In this document: positions 28,971 to 37,790 of the stretch, one piece after another | How positions within the stretch are numbered: position 1 is the stretch's first letter | How the letters are laid out: each line of letters starts with the position of its first letter | Notes under the pieces: model-generated | Told to the model about the DNA's origin: nothing | Seen by the model: only the letters and a program-made list of their open reading frames with translations | Database searches by the model: none | NCBI RefSeq assembly: GCF_001077815.2 | Contig: NZ_CP011310.1 | Coordinates: forward strand, 2,948,401 to 3,012,400 | DNA: 64,000 nt | Direction: 5' to 3' | DNA from: Aurantiacibacter atlanticus | GTDB taxonomy: Bacteria > Pseudomonadota > Alphaproteobacteria > Sphingomonadales > Sphingomonadaceae | Program-made: the position numbers and the translations under genes

Positions 28971-28983
28971 TAGTCTCGGCGGT

Positions 28984-29000
28984 GAGTCCCATAGGGACTC
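28984..29000. other. Second hairpin, 7-bp perfect stem
   Basis: GAGTCCC pairs with GGGACTC across a three-base ATA loop, 13 bases after the first hairpin, and is framed by TCTC and GAGA that can extend the fold. The two hairpins in a row look like a structured RNA or a two-part terminator between convergent genes. I do not recognise a known riboswitch. Confidence 0.5.
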
Positions 29001-29063
29001 CGGGAGATTAGAGTTGCCCGCATGCGTTGGGGAAATCGCGCAGGCAGTACCGGGATTACAGCC

Positions 29064-29555
29064 TCATACGTCCTTCTTTCCGGTATGAATTTCGATTCGG
29101 CGTCGACGTGTATCCGCTTCGGCGCTGCGTGGTATCGAGACCCGCAATATGCCGTCGGAAGCCTCGGCTTTGATGTCATCTGTCAGCGCATCGGCAGGAA
29201 GGGCTATCCGCCGTTCGAAAGTACCGTAGCTTCTTTCGGAAATGACATAGTCACGATCTGTTTCCTGGCGTTCTTCCTTCTTCTCGCCCTTCAATATCAG
29301 CGTGTCGTGATCGACCTGCAAATCGATATCCTCCAACGCGATACCCGGCACCTCGACAGCCACATTATAACAATCATCGGTTTCGGCCATTTCCACCGCA
29401 GGCGCTCCTGTAAACGGAAACGCTGAAAGACGTGTGGGGAAATCCTCGATCAAGTGATCGACGCCGCTGCGCATTCTGGCAAGCGGTTCGATGAAGCGTT
29501 CAGCAAATCCGTGCTCTGAGCGCGGACGACGCGGGGTTGTGAGTTGGTTGGTCAC
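29064..29555 (-). CDS. Hsp20/alpha-crystallin small heat-shock protein
   Basis: The 163-residue chaperone has an alpha-crystallin domain from about residue 50 (DDCYNVAVEVPGIALEDIDL, then TLILKGEKKEER) to the GILRVSIPRS strand near the end. Such proteins hold unfolded proteins in large oligomers without ATP. The start is GTG at 29555, with AGAGGA seven bases before it. A perfect 16-bp dyad, TACGGA-AACA-TCCGTA, lies 66 bp upstream, the best copy in the window. HspX/Acr, of the same family, is the best-known product of the mycobacterial hypoxia regulon. Confidence 0.95.
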   Translation of the reverse strand: MTNQLTTPRRPRSEHGFAERFIEPLARMRSGVDHLIEDFPTRLSAFPFTGAPAVEMAETDDCYNVAVEVPGIALEDIDLQVDHDTLILKGEKKEERQETDRDYVISERSYGTFERRIALPADALTDDIKAEASDGILRVSIPRSAEADTRRRRIEIHTGKKDV

Positions 29556-29620
29556 GATTCAATCCTCTGTCTTGCGGTCATCGGAAGCCAAGAATTAGAT
29601 CGGGTGCAATCACGCAGCGA

Positions 29621-29636
29621 TACGGAAACATCCGTA
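29621..29636. promoter_or_regulatory. Perfect regulatory dyad upstream of hsp20
   Basis: TACGGA-AACA-TCCGTA is a perfect inverted repeat with a four-base spacer, centred about 73 bp before the GTG start of hsp20. It defines the consensus used for the other sites in the window. Two half-sites 10 bp apart fit binding of a dimeric LuxR-type response regulator on one face of the helix. Confidence 0.65.
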
Positions 29637-29691
29637 GAAAGCCGGATCGGCAGGACTGAGGAACGTGTTTCGATTGTTCGCCGCTTGCAGC

Positions 29692-30867
29692 TTAGCCCAA
29701 TGCACATTCGGTTTCTCCATTGGCCTGCCGCAATGCTGCGGCTCCATCACGATTGTAGATGTCTGGGAAAAAACGGATCGTTCCGGTGCGATCAGGCGCA
29801 GCGGTAAAATAGGCGACATAAAGAGGGATTTTATGCGACAGCGGAATCGTGACGGTTCTTCCAGCTTTAATAGCTTGCTCGATTTCGGATGCCCCCCAAC
29901 CGTCAGGAGACAGCAAGGTTTCCGCAAACTGTAGCGCCCTGTCTACCCTCACGCAGCCATGGCTGCGTGCGCGCTCTTCCAGCGTGAACAGTTCGCGATT
30001 GGAGGTGTCATGAAGGATGACAGCAAACCGGTTTGGCATTACAAGCTTCATCCGCCCCAGCGTATTATTGTCGCCCGGCATCTGCCGATATCGCCCGTTA
30101 GTGTAGACATAGCCCTGCGCACGCGCAGCAGTTGGATTTTGGCGCACGAAAGCAGCGATTCCTTCAGCCGCGATGCTGGATGGAATGTTCCACCAGGGGT
30201 TCAGCACGACGCCAGACACGTCCACAGAAAATACCGGAGTGGGGGATGACGGCTTGCCGACGATCACCCGCCAGCTATCCATGATTGTGGTACCCTCCCA
30301 CAGAGTCAATTCCTGCGCTGCGGAATTGACGATCAAATAGCGCCCCTCCGCCGGGATAGGTATGCTGCGCCAGCGCGCCAGGTTGAGCGCCAACAGCTGG
30401 CGGCGCGCAACATTTGTCTCGTTTGTGTAAGCTGTCGCAAGGGCGCTGTAATGGGGATGATCGGGACGGGCTGCGCGGATCACCAGATCGATCCGGTCGG
30501 CAGATAATGCCTCGGCAATCCTATCGCGCAGCGTCTGATCGGTTACCGATTGCGCGATATGCCAGTTCTCCGGCATCGTGTCGCCGCAGCATTGCCCGTG
30601 ATATGCACGCAGCAATTGCAATGCAGCCGTATCGGATACCTCGTTCAAATGATCTCGCTCGCCTGTATCGATCGCCTCGCGCAGATCACGGGCTGTTTGC
30701 ATCGGCAATTCGATCGCTTCGTCACCGGCCCGCAGCACCCATTGCAAGAGATTTTCGGCTTGGGCCGGCCGCCAGTTGCCCCGAGCATGGTTGTTCGCGG
30801 TATCCTGTGCATTCAGAGGCATGAAGCCTGCAACAAATAGCAACAGGATCAGAAACAAATTTCGCAT
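29692..30867 (-). CDS. L,D-transpeptidase (YkuD domain, YcbB-like), exported
   Basis: The mature enzyme follows a clear signal peptide (MRNLFLILLLFVAGFMPLNA, cut before QD). After a helical scaffold region, the YkuD catalytic domain begins near ILNVNSAAQELTLWEG-like sequence (YLIVNSAAQELTLWEG) and contains HDTSNRELFTLEERARSHGCVRV, with the SHGCVR catalytic Cys. It forms 3-3 peptidoglycan cross-links or attaches proteins to the wall in the periplasm. The frame stays open far upstream to 31548, but the signal peptide and the GGAGGA before it place the start at 30867 (or 30876). A near-perfect dyad lies 36 bp upstream. Wall re-modelling by such enzymes is a known stationary-phase trait. Confidence 0.9.
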   Translation of the reverse strand: MRNLFLILLLFVAGFMPLNAQDTANNHARGNWRPAQAENLLQWVLRAGDEAIELPMQTARDLREAIDTGERDHLNEVSDTAALQLLRAYHGQCCGDTMPENWHIAQSVTDQTLRDRIAEALSADRIDLVIRAARPDHPHYSALATAYTNETNVARRQLLALNLARWRSIPIPAEGRYLIVNSAAQELTLWEGTTIMDSWRVIVGKPSSPTPVFSVDVSGVVLNPWWNIPSSIAAEGIAAFVRQNPTAARAQGYVYTNGRYRQMPGDNNTLGRMKLVMPNRFAVILHDTSNRELFTLEERARSHGCVRVDRALQFAETLLSPDGWGASEIEQAIKAGRTVTIPLSHKIPLYVAYFTAAPDRTGTIRFFPDIYNRDGAAALRQANGETECALG

Positions 30868-30902
30868 TGGGCGCATTTCCTCCGCCTTGCCGGACGGCGA
30901 AA

Positions 30903-30918
30903 TAAGGACATGTCCGTA
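30903..30918. promoter_or_regulatory. Regulatory dyad upstream of the L,D-transpeptidase
   Basis: TAAGGA-CATG-TCCGTA has one mismatch to the hsp20 dyad and the same half-sites as the copy at 17029. It is 36 bp before the likely start and lies in the divergent gap shared with the fixL-like gene (205 bp from that start), so it could also serve autoregulation. Confidence 0.55.
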
Positions 30919-31122
30919 GAGAGGCTCGGGTCTTGACCGGCTATAATATCCAATTGCGAACCAAGTGCCGCCCGGTCGGCATTTCGGCCTGTTTTGCGGA
31001 TTAAATTCAGTCTGGCTCAACGGGTAGCATGGCGGATCTGGAAGCCTTGAGCTGCTTGCGATTGTCCGCACTACCCAAAGGATGTTGTTATTCCCCCAGC
31101 ATATTGGCACTTGATACCTAAA

Positions 31123-32283
31123 ATGGCGAAAGACCCACCTTCCATCAGCCCTTCCGCGCTGCACCCGTTCGGTGGCCCGGATGTTCTTCATGCGCTGATC
31201 GACACCGTGCCCGATGCGATGGTCGTAATCGATACGAGCGGCAACATCCTGTCGTTCAGCACGGGGGCTGAGCTGATGTTTGGCTATTCCGAAGCCGAGG
31301 TGCTGGGTGAGAATGTCAGCCTCCTCATGCCCTCGCCCGATCGTGAGCGGCACGACGGCTATTTGCGTCAATATATGGAAACAGGGAAACGGCGGGTCAT
31401 TGGGATCGGTCGCGTGACAACAGCCAGGGCGCGCGATGGGGCGACCTTCCCGATCGATCTTTCCGTTGGCGAGGTCAATCTGGCCGATAAGCGTTTGTTC
31501 GCAGGCTTCATTCGGGATTTGACCGATAGCCGTCAAACCGAACAGCAATTACATTCCTTGCAGGCAGAATTGGCGCATGTCTCGCGCATTTCCTCCATGG
31601 GCACGCTTGCTACTTCTATTGCCCACGAACTTAACCAGCCGCTGACCGCGATTGCGAATTATGTCGAAGGTGCGCAAGACTTGCTGGACGAGCCCAGCGC
31701 GCACAACATTGACCAAGTTCGCTATGCGTTACGGGAAAGTGCCGATGAAGCGCTTCGTGCTGGACAAATCGTACAGCGGCTGCGCGAATTTATCGCGCGC
31801 GGAGAGACTACCCGGACCTTTGCCAGCATTTCGAAACTGGTGAATGAGGCCACAGCTCTCGCTCTGATAAACGGCGATGCCCGCGGCGTAGAATTCGAGC
31901 AGGCGCTTTCCGATGAAGAAGACAAGGTGCTGGTCGATCCCGTCCAGATCCAGCAGGTGCTTGTCAATCTGATCCGCAATGCAGTCGAGGCGATGAGCGA
32001 AAGCACGATTAAGCGGCTGTTTATCTCCAGTCATCTGAATTCTGATGGCATGATGGTCGTCACTGTCAGCGATAGCGGTCCAGGGCTGGACGAGCATGTC
32101 GCCGAACGTCTTTTCCATCCTTTCGTGAGCACCAAAGCTAGTGGAATGGGCCTGGGTCTCTCCATCGCGCACACCATTATCAACGCCCATGACGGCAAGA
32201 TCTGGGCTGAACCCTCACCTATGGGCGGAACACAATTCCATTTCTCGCTCGTCACGCAAAGGACACTGCCGGACGATGACTGA
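31123..32283 (+). CDS. fixL: FixL-like oxygen-sensing PAS histidine kinase
   Basis: The 386-residue kinase has one PAS domain (about 20-135) closely matching FixL. MPSPDRERHDGYLRQY contains the His (residue 77) at the place of the haem ligand His200 of Bradyrhizobium FixL, and RVIGIGR contains Arg97 exactly 20 residues later, at the place of the oxygen-contacting Arg220. The kinase core follows with the H-box SIAHELNQPLTAIANY (His168), N-box VLVNLIRNAVEAM, and G-boxes SDSGPGLD and GMGLGLSIAHTII. There is no membrane segment. A haem-based oxygen sensor is therefore likely. The ATG at 31123 lacks a good ribosome-binding site; a TTG at 31111 is also in frame. The stop overlaps the response-regulator start by eight bases. 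Confidence 0.9.
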   Translation: MAKDPPSISPSALHPFGGPDVLHALIDTVPDAMVVIDTSGNILSFSTGAELMFGYSEAEVLGENVSLLMPSPDRERHDGYLRQYMETGKRRVIGIGRVTTARARDGATFPIDLSVGEVNLADKRLFAGFIRDLTDSRQTEQQLHSLQAELAHVSRISSMGTLATSIAHELNQPLTAIANYVEGAQDLLDEPSAHNIDQVRYALRESADEALRAGQIVQRLREFIARGETTRTFASISKLVNEATALALINGDARGVEFEQALSDEEDKVLVDPVQIQQVLVNLIRNAVEAMSESTIKRLFISSHLNSDGMMVVTVSDSGPGLDEHVAERLFHPFVSTKASGMGLGLSIAHTIINAHDGKIWAEPSPMGGTQFHFSLVTQRTLPDDD

Positions 32284-32893
32284 CTATCCAGTTTATCTCA
32301 TCGATGACGATGATGGCGTTCGCCGATCGGTCGGCTTTATGCTCAAGACGTCAGGCTACCGGGTGGAAACGTTTGAATCCGGAGAGGAATTGCTTTCGCA
32401 TCTGAGAGATCTCGTCCCAGGCTACATCCTGCTCGATGTCAGAATGCCAGGGCGGGATGGTCTGGAGATCCAGACCGAGTTGCGTGAACGTGGCGTCACT
32501 CATCCTGTCATCGTCATGACCGGGCACGGCGATATTGATATGGCGGTAAAGGCCATGAAAAACGGAGCCTCCGATTTTATCGAAAAGCCATTCGGGAAAT
32601 CCACTCTGCTTGGCGCACTCGAGAATGCTGGCAACCGTCTTGCCGATAATGGTCTTCGGCATGCGCGGCGCGATGAAGCACAAGTTCTCATCAACGGTCT
32701 GACGCAGCGAGAGACTGAAGTGTTGGCGGGTCTGGTCAAAGGCTATCCCAACAAGACGATCGGCTACGACCTTGGGATCAGCCCGCGCACAGTCGAAATC
32801 CACCGCGCCAATGTGATGAACAAGCTGGAAGTCCACAATCTTTCCGACCTGCTCCGCATCGCATTCGCCGCAGAAATTGGCGAAAAGGAATGA
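32276..32893 (+). CDS. fixJ: FixJ-type LuxR-family response regulator
   Basis: The 205-residue protein has a receiver domain with acidic pocket DDDD at 10-13, phosphorylated Asp54 in YILLDVRMPG, Thr in VIVMTGHGD and Lys in FIEKPFG. A LuxR-type helix-turn-helix follows: LTQRETEVLAGLVKGYPNKT, then GISPRTVEIHRANVMNKL. This is the FixJ layout. It overlaps the kinase gene, so the pair works as one system, activating genes when oxygen is low. FixJ-type dimers bind short inverted repeats, and the dyad TACGGA-N4-TCCGTA repeated around this locus is the obvious candidate target. No fixK gene is seen in the window. Confidence 0.92.
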   Translation: MTDYPVYLIDDDDGVRRSVGFMLKTSGYRVETFESGEELLSHLRDLVPGYILLDVRMPGRDGLEIQTELRERGVTHPVIVMTGHGDIDMAVKAMKNGASDFIEKPFGKSTLLGALENAGNRLADNGLRHARRDEAQVLINGLTQRETEVLAGLVKGYPNKTIGYDLGISPRTVEIHRANVMNKLEVHNLSDLLRIAFAAEIGEKE

Positions 32894-32942
32894 GAGAGAT
32901 CAAGGCGATGCTTGCCCCTTATTTCGTGCAAAACCACATACG

Positions 32943-33308
32943 CTAGATCGGCGATATGGACGCTACGCGATAAGGAAGTCGCTCACCGTCGGATTCAGTT
33001 ACGGTCACATATTCCCCCTGCAGAATCGGATGATTTTCGAGATGGAAAAGATTCTCATCATCGTTCTCACCGATCGCATAGGAAAAGACCCACCCATTGC
33101 CTGATTTCAGAATGTAGCCCGATTGATCGCGTTCGTTTGGCCAGAAACGTCTGACGGTCGAACGGCCCGGATCGGCTGCGCGCGCCGCTTCATCAATCAA
33201 CCCCCGATCATTCAGAGGAATACGGATCAGATACGATCGGCTGGCAGAACCAGAGGGAAACTCATCTGTCCGTGCAAGCTCCAGCTTCACGATATTCCAG
33301 GTGCTCAT
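32943..33308 (-). CDS. Hypothetical protein (121 aa)
   Basis: The frame reads MSTWNIVKLELARTDEFPSG and goes on to a compact, mixed alpha/beta sequence with charged and aromatic residues and no signal peptide or membrane span. I do not recognise the family. The ATG at 33308 is preferred because the 11 residues before it in the open frame look unlike coding sequence. It is convergent with the fixJ gene and divergent from the stress-protein gene at 33472. A direct repeat TACGCA-AACC-TACGCA lies 59 bp upstream, related to the regulatory dyad. Its place and promoter suggest a member of the same low-oxygen regulon. Confidence 0.65.
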   Translation of the reverse strand: MSTWNIVKLELARTDEFPSGSASRSYLIRIPLNDRGLIDEAARAADPGRSTVRRFWPNERDQSGYILKSGNGWVFSYAIGENDDENLFHLENHPILQGEYVTVTESDGERLPYRVASISPI

Positions 33309-33366
33309 CAACAACTCCCGCGTCGGTTGATGCGTGATCATCTGCCAGTCTCCCCGGCAGCGGAAA

Positions 33367-33382
33367 TACGCAAACCTACGCA
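33367..33382. promoter_or_regulatory. Dyad-related direct repeat upstream of the 121-aa hypothetical gene
   Basis: TACGCA-AACC-TACGCA has two identical arms with the standard four-base spacer, 59 bp before the start at 33308. It differs from the hsp20 dyad at three positions. It may be shared with the divergent universal stress gene at 33472. Confidence 0.4.
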
Positions 33383-33388
33383 GGTCCT

Positions 33389-33404
33389 TTAGGGCAATTG
33401 CGTA
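33389..33404. promoter_or_regulatory. Weak dyad copy upstream of second usp gene
   Basis: TTAGGG-CAAT-TGCGTA ends 68 bp before the ATG at 33472. It has four mismatches, but the block TTGCGTAGTTACC around it also occurs, on the minus strand, before the alcohol dehydrogenase. This suggests a shared protein-binding site. Confidence 0.28.
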
Positions 33405-33471
33405 GTTACCATCGGCGTGATGCGACTATTCTGATAATAGGAGATTGATTAACACCACGAAGAGATACCGT

Positions 33472-34290
33472 ATGCGCACGATCTTACTGTATATTCACGA
33501 TGATGATTGCTTCGAGGCACGGCTACAGGTCGCGCTGGACCTGTGCCGACAATATGACGGGCATCTGACATGTCTTCAGGCCGTCCCCTACAATCAGGGC
33601 ATCGCAACAGACTTCTATTACCCTGTAGTTACGCAAGTGGTCACGGATCTGCGAGAGGCAGCAAAGGAAGTTCGTGACCAGATTGAACCCAGACTGGCCA
33701 GTGAGGACATTGCTTGGGACTGGATATATTCCGATGGTTTTGCCTCGCGCCAGATATCCCGTTATGCTCCGCTCTGCGAACTGATCGTGCTGGGAGCACA
33801 CAACCAGGTCGGCAGTGCCCAACATCCATCTTCGCTGGTATCCGATGTGGTATCGCAAGTTAGGGCTCCCATACTTGTGGTGCCGGCATCGACAAAATGC
33901 CTTTCGCTTGATGCCTTGGCCGTAGTTGCGTGGAACGGATCGCCCGAAGGTGCACATGCCTTGCGCGCCGCAACTTCAATGCTGAGCCGGGCATCACAGG
34001 TACAAATTCTGACGGTCCGCGAACAGCAGGATGCCGAGCGACCGGACCTTCTACCGACCGATGCAGCGAAATACCTCGCGAGACACGGTATCGAAGCAGA
34101 AATTGTGGAACTGGCGTCCGATGGAAAATTGTCGACCGCCGAAATCCTAAGCCAAGCCGCGGAGATCCGCAAGGCGGCGTATCTCGTGATGGGCGCTTTT
34201 GGTCATTCACGATTCCGCGAGCGCATTCTGGGCGGCGTTACGCGTGACATGCTGACCAATCCGAAAACTCCCTTACTCCTGAGCCACTAG
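33472..34290 (+). CDS. Universal stress protein (two UspA-like domains)
   Basis: The 272-residue protein has two UspA-type halves. The first is MRTILLYIHDDDCFEARLQV to about residue 145, with VLGAHNQVG in the place of the nucleotide loop. The second is from about residue 150 with VVAWNGSPEGAHAL and MGAFGHSRFRERILGGVTRDML, a fair match to the ATP-binding G2xG9xG pattern. It is cytoplasmic. The ATG at 33472 is preceded by AGAGA; a TTG at 33445 is also in frame. The gene is monocistronic and close to the fixLJ pair. Universal stress proteins are the most numerous class in the DosR regulon, and this is the second one in the window. Confidence 0.87.
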   Translation: MRTILLYIHDDDCFEARLQVALDLCRQYDGHLTCLQAVPYNQGIATDFYYPVVTQVVTDLREAAKEVRDQIEPRLASEDIAWDWIYSDGFASRQISRYAPLCELIVLGAHNQVGSAQHPSSLVSDVVSQVRAPILVVPASTKCLSLDALAVVAWNGSPEGAHALRAATSMLSRASQVQILTVREQQDAERPDLLPTDAAKYLARHGIEAEIVELASDGKLSTAEILSQAAEIRKAAYLVMGAFGHSRFRERILGGVTRDMLTNPKTPLLLSH

Positions 34291-34419
34291 GGTAAATCAG
34301 TGTCCACCAAACGAAGGTTTTTGGAACCTGTTGGCTGGTTTCTCGCAAGCCGGCTACGATAGCGTGACGCTCAACGTATGCGCACAGGTGTCGGTTGCTA
34401 AACCACAAGCAGCTCAGCC

Positions 34420-34435
34420 TACGGACATCTACATA
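34420..34435. promoter_or_regulatory. Regulatory dyad copy upstream of the 90-aa membrane protein
   Basis: TACGGA-CATC-TACATA has a perfect left arm and two mismatches in the right arm. It ends 64 bp before the start at 34499, the same distance as at hsp20. Confidence 0.42.
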
Positions 34436-34498
34436 TTACGCGGTATCAAATGCCCACTTATCGCCATCACACTATTTGCTGTTCCCCAGGTGAGAGAT

Positions 34499-34771
34499 AT
34501 GATGGATGAAAAATCAGGGCCCTTAATGCCGAGAAATATCTGGATATTCATTTTTCTGCTGGCCATCGTGCTGGGCGGGATATGGCTATGGGTGCAATCT
34601 GAGCAGTCAGCGGAACCTGCCCCCTCTTCAGCCTCGCAGCCATCTTCCGAATGGACTACCGCTCCTGAGGGCGGCGTGAAGGTCAATCTTCCCGAAACGC
34701 CTATGACGAATGCGCCAGTGGATGCTCCGAACTCTGATAGTGAACAACAGGGTCGTGCGACCTCGGAGTGA
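34499..34771 (+). CDS. Small single-span membrane protein with acidic, Ser/Pro-rich tail
   Basis: The 90-residue protein has a membrane span at about 14-34 (IWIFIFLLAIVLGGIWLWV) and then a low-complexity tail rich in Ser, Pro and Glu that would lie in the periplasm. AGGTGA stands five bases before the ATG at 34499; the open frame runs further upstream to 34331, but that part has no coding look and contains the candidate dyad. I do not recognise a family. Its promoter site suggests the low-oxygen regulon. Confidence 0.6.
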   Translation: MMDEKSGPLMPRNIWIFIFLLAIVLGGIWLWVQSEQSAEPAPSSASQPSSEWTTAPEGGVKVNLPETPMTNAPVDAPNSDSEQQGRATSE

Positions 34772-35065
34772 TTGGCCGCGACCTGAGAAAGTCCGGCCTT
34801 AATTCGATAATTCAAGGTGAGCGTCTGCCAGGCACATCATTCTTGACCGACACATGATCGCTCAGATGAAGCCCTGAAAAACGGCCTCCGATCATTGTTC
34901 GATCCCCTTGGTGAAACCACCCGTGGTCAGATTGGGCACGACCGCCAAACCCGCCAGCATTTGGCTGGAATCTTCCGCTATTGCTCGCCCCGGGCCAATC
35001 TAGGTCATGATCCTATGGGGCATTCCCACGATCGAAACCGACAGACTTGTACGAACTACCCTCTG

Positions 35066-37300
35066 TCAGTCATCGAGACGCAAATTGCGCAGCCGCAGTG
35101 CATTGGCGATCACCGATACAGAAGAAAGGCTCATGGCCGCCGCCGCGATCATCGGGCTGAGCAACAGTCCGAAGAAGGGAAACAGGACGCCCGCCGCGAT
35201 CGGAATGCCGAGTGTATTGTAAGCGAAAGCAAAGAACAGGTTCTGCCGGATATTCCGCATGGTCGCGCGCGACAGCACAATGGCCTGCACCGCTCCGTTC
35301 AGGTCGCCCCGCACAAGAGTCACGCCAGCACTCTCGATTGCGACATCGGTGCCCGTCCCCATCGCGATACCGACATCAGCAGCTGCAAGCGCGGGAGCAT
35401 CGTTGATGCCGTCTCCGGCCATGCCAACCCGGCGACCTTGCGCTTTCAGCTCCTCAATCTTGCGATGCTTGTCTTCGGGAGAGACATTGGCGTGTACCTC
35501 CTCGATCCCCATTTCGCGCGCCACCGCTTCCGCCGTTTCGCGGCTATCGCCAGTGAGCATTACCACCTGGATGTCGCGGGCGTGAAGCGCCGTGATCGCC
35601 GCCTGGCTTGTAGGTTTAATCGGATCGGCCACGGCAATGAGACCTGCCGGACGACCATCGAACGCAACAAACATCACTGTCTGGCCTCGCCTTCGGCCGC
35701 TTTCCGCCGAACCGAGCCAGGTTTCGTCATCAATACCGACGCGCAGCATCATCTTCTCATTACCGATGGCAACACGGCGACCTTGCACGTCCGCGTCGAC
35801 GCCTTCACCAGTGGTCGAGACCAGATCCGTTGCTTTGGCTGGCGAAACATCGCGCACCTTTGCGCCTTCAACGATGGCATGAGCCAATGGATGTTCGCTT
35901 CCTATCTCGACACCAGCGACGGCGGTTAGGAATTCGGCTTCGTCAATTCCCTCTGCTGGCGTCACTGCCACCAGATCGGGCCTGCCCATCGTGAGCGTAC
36001 CCGTCTTGTCAACCACAAGCGTATCGATCTTCTCCAAGGTTTCGAGCGCCTCGGCACTGCGGATCAGGATGCCACTTTGCGCACCTTTGCCGGTGCCGGT
36101 CATGATCGACATCGGCGTGGCGAGACCAAGCGCGCAAGGACACGCGATGATCAGTACCGCTATGGCATTGACCAACGCATAGGCCAGCGCAGGCTCAGGA
36201 CCCCAAATTGCCCAGACGATGAAAGTGACGAGGGCTATCACCATCACCGCAGGCACGAACCAGCCCGCCACCTGATCCGCCAGTCGCTGGATCGGCGCGC
36301 GGCTGCGTTGCGCTTCGGCAACCATTTGCACGATCTTGGACAGCATCGTGTCCTTGCCCACGCCGGTTGCGCGCATGATGAACCCGCCGGTCTGGTTGAC
36401 CGTACCGCCGATGACGGTATCGTCCCCCTGCTTGGCTACCGGAAGCGGCTCGCCGCTGATCATGGATTCATCAACCGTACTCGCCCCCTCCTCGATCTCT
36501 CCGTCGACGGGAACCTTGTCGCCAGGGCGGACGCGAAGACGATCACCGGTCATCAACTGATCGAGCGGCACTTCGCGCTCATCGCCGGATCCGAAAATCT
36601 TCATCGCGCTAGGCGGAGCCAGTTCGAGCAGTGCGCGCAGGGCGCTCGACGTGGACCCCCTCGCCTTGAGCTCGAGAACCTGCCCCAAAAGGACCAACGT
36701 CGTGATGACCGCAGACGCCTCGAAGTAAACCCCAACCCGCCCGGAACTGTCGTGAAACGCGGGCGGAAAGATATTCGGCGCAACCGTTGCCACAACGCTG
36801 AAGAGATAGGCGGTCGCCACACCAAAACCGATCAACGTAAACATGTTGAGATTGCGGGTTTTCAGCGATTGGACAGCGCGGACAAGGAACGGCCAGGCTC
36901 CCCATAAAACGACTGGGGTTGCGAGTGCGAACTGCGCCCATTGTGCACGGGCGGGCTCAATAAGCCGGTCGAAACTGATGCCCGGTGCCATGTCACTCAT
37001 CGCATAGACGAACAATGGCAGGGTGAGCAGCGCGCTCCCCCAGAAGCGCCGCCGCATATCAACCAGTTCAGGATCGGGTCCATCATCGAGCGAGACCAAC
37101 TCCGGCTCGAGCGTCATTCCGCAAATCGGGCATGAACCGGGACCGGGCTGCCGAATTTCAGGGTGCATTGGGCAAGTGTACATCGTGCCCTCAGGCACAT
37201 CTTCCACCGCATCAACGTGCTTCGCACCGTCGATCGCTACGCTCATACCGCATACCGGATCGATGGCAGTGCCTTCGATCACACTCGTGCCCTTGCTCAT
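35066..37300 (-). CDS. copA: Copper-translocating P1B-type ATPase (CopA-like)
   Basis: The 744-residue pump lacks the usual N-terminal HMA domain. Instead it begins with a YHS-like DPVCGM motif (14-19) and a heavy-metal-binding domain (YTCPMHP 41-47, CPICGM 57-62). The core has the actuator TGE-equivalent SGEPLPV, the membrane motif [19 protein letters not shown] and [22 protein letters not shown]. The last membrane helices carry YN and MSLSS, which mark Cu+-transporting P1B-1 pumps. It exports Cu+ from the cytoplasm. It ends the plus-strand run of stress genes as a convergent neighbour. An RND-pump remnant lies just beyond its start, so this may once have been a larger metal-resistance locus. 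Confidence 0.93.
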   Translation of the reverse strand: MSKGTSVIEGTAIDPVCGMSVAIDGAKHVDAVEDVPEGTMYTCPMHPEIRQPGPGSCPICGMTLEPELVSLDDGPDPELVDMRRRFWGSALLTLPLFVYAMSDMAPGISFDRLIEPARAQWAQFALATPVVLWGAWPFLVRAVQSLKTRNLNMFTLIGFGVATAYLFSVVATVAPNIFPPAFHDSSGRVGVYFEASAVITTLVLLGQVLELKARGSTSSALRALLELAPPSAMKIFGSGDEREVPLDQLMTGDRLRVRPGDKVPVDGEIEEGASTVDESMISGEPLPVAKQGDDTVIGGTVNQTGGFIMRATGVGKDTMLSKIVQMVAEAQRSRAPIQRLADQVAGWFVPAVMVIALVTFIVWAIWGPEPALAYALVNAIAVLIIACPCALGLATPMSIMTGTGKGAQSGILIRSAEALETLEKIDTLVVDKTGTLTMGRPDLVAVTPAEGIDEAEFLTAVAGVEIGSEHPLAHAIVEGAKVRDVSPAKATDLVSTTGEGVDADVQGRRVAIGNEKMMLRVGIDDETWLGSAESGRRRGQTVMFVAFDGRPAGLIAVADPIKPTSQAAITALHARDIQVVMLTGDSRETAEAVAREMGIEEVHANVSPEDKHRKIEELKAQGRRVGMAGDGINDAPALAAADVGIAMGTGTDVAIESAGVTLVRGDLNGAVQAIVLSRATMRNIRQNLFFAFAYNTLGIPIAAGVLFPFFGLLLSPMIAAAAMSLSSVSVIANALRLRNLRLDD

Positions 37301-37790
37301 CGCTAGTCCTTCTTAATGCATCGCAGCCAACTGCTTCTCGCCTTCTACCTCAGCTTTTTATGAAGCTAACGGCCCAACATTATTCAGTGTGCCCCGGTTG
37401 TAGCAAGCATTGTGTTGCCTAGAGATGGCCTTCAGATCATGCTCGAAACCTATCTCGCTCAGGGTTTGTGTGGAACGGAGAACGGGCAGCGCCGTTGGTG
37501 TTTCTGCGCACTTCCGTATTTGTAGGCGAGGATTGAAACGACATGTCGTTGCACACGGTTGTCCCAAGGATAACCGCCAGCTGTTAGCAATTTGAGAAAC
37601 CGACCGGGTAAGAATCGTCCTAATCTATCCACACGTTTGAATGAGTTGGCGGGAGGCGCTCAGCAGCACCGCAGGAAATCTGCGATCTAAGGAACTGCAG
37701 GCATGGCTGTATCAATTGAGGTTCAACTAACCGATCTTTCGGTGGAAGATGTTTTGGTGCGACATAAGTTATGGTCGATGAACGCCTGCC
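37301..37790. other. Gap of 490 bp with no convincing gene
   Basis: Only short frames occur here, and none looks like protein-coding sequence. The right part (37700-37790) may hold further decayed sequence of the RND fragment that follows: a VDERL-like stretch in another frame near 37773 resembles the cytoplasmic loop that precedes the last membrane helices of RND pumps. Confidence 0.5.

Noticed and set aside
30868..31548. Long in-frame extension upstream of the L,D-transpeptidase
   Set aside because: A clear signal peptide with a Shine-Dalgarno sequence starts at 30867. The extension lacks coding character and would cross the dyad and the fixL-like promoter region.
35066..37300. Plus-strand frames antisense to the copper ATPase
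   Set aside because: The P-type ATPase motifs are on the minus strand; the plus-strand frames are low-complexity shadows.
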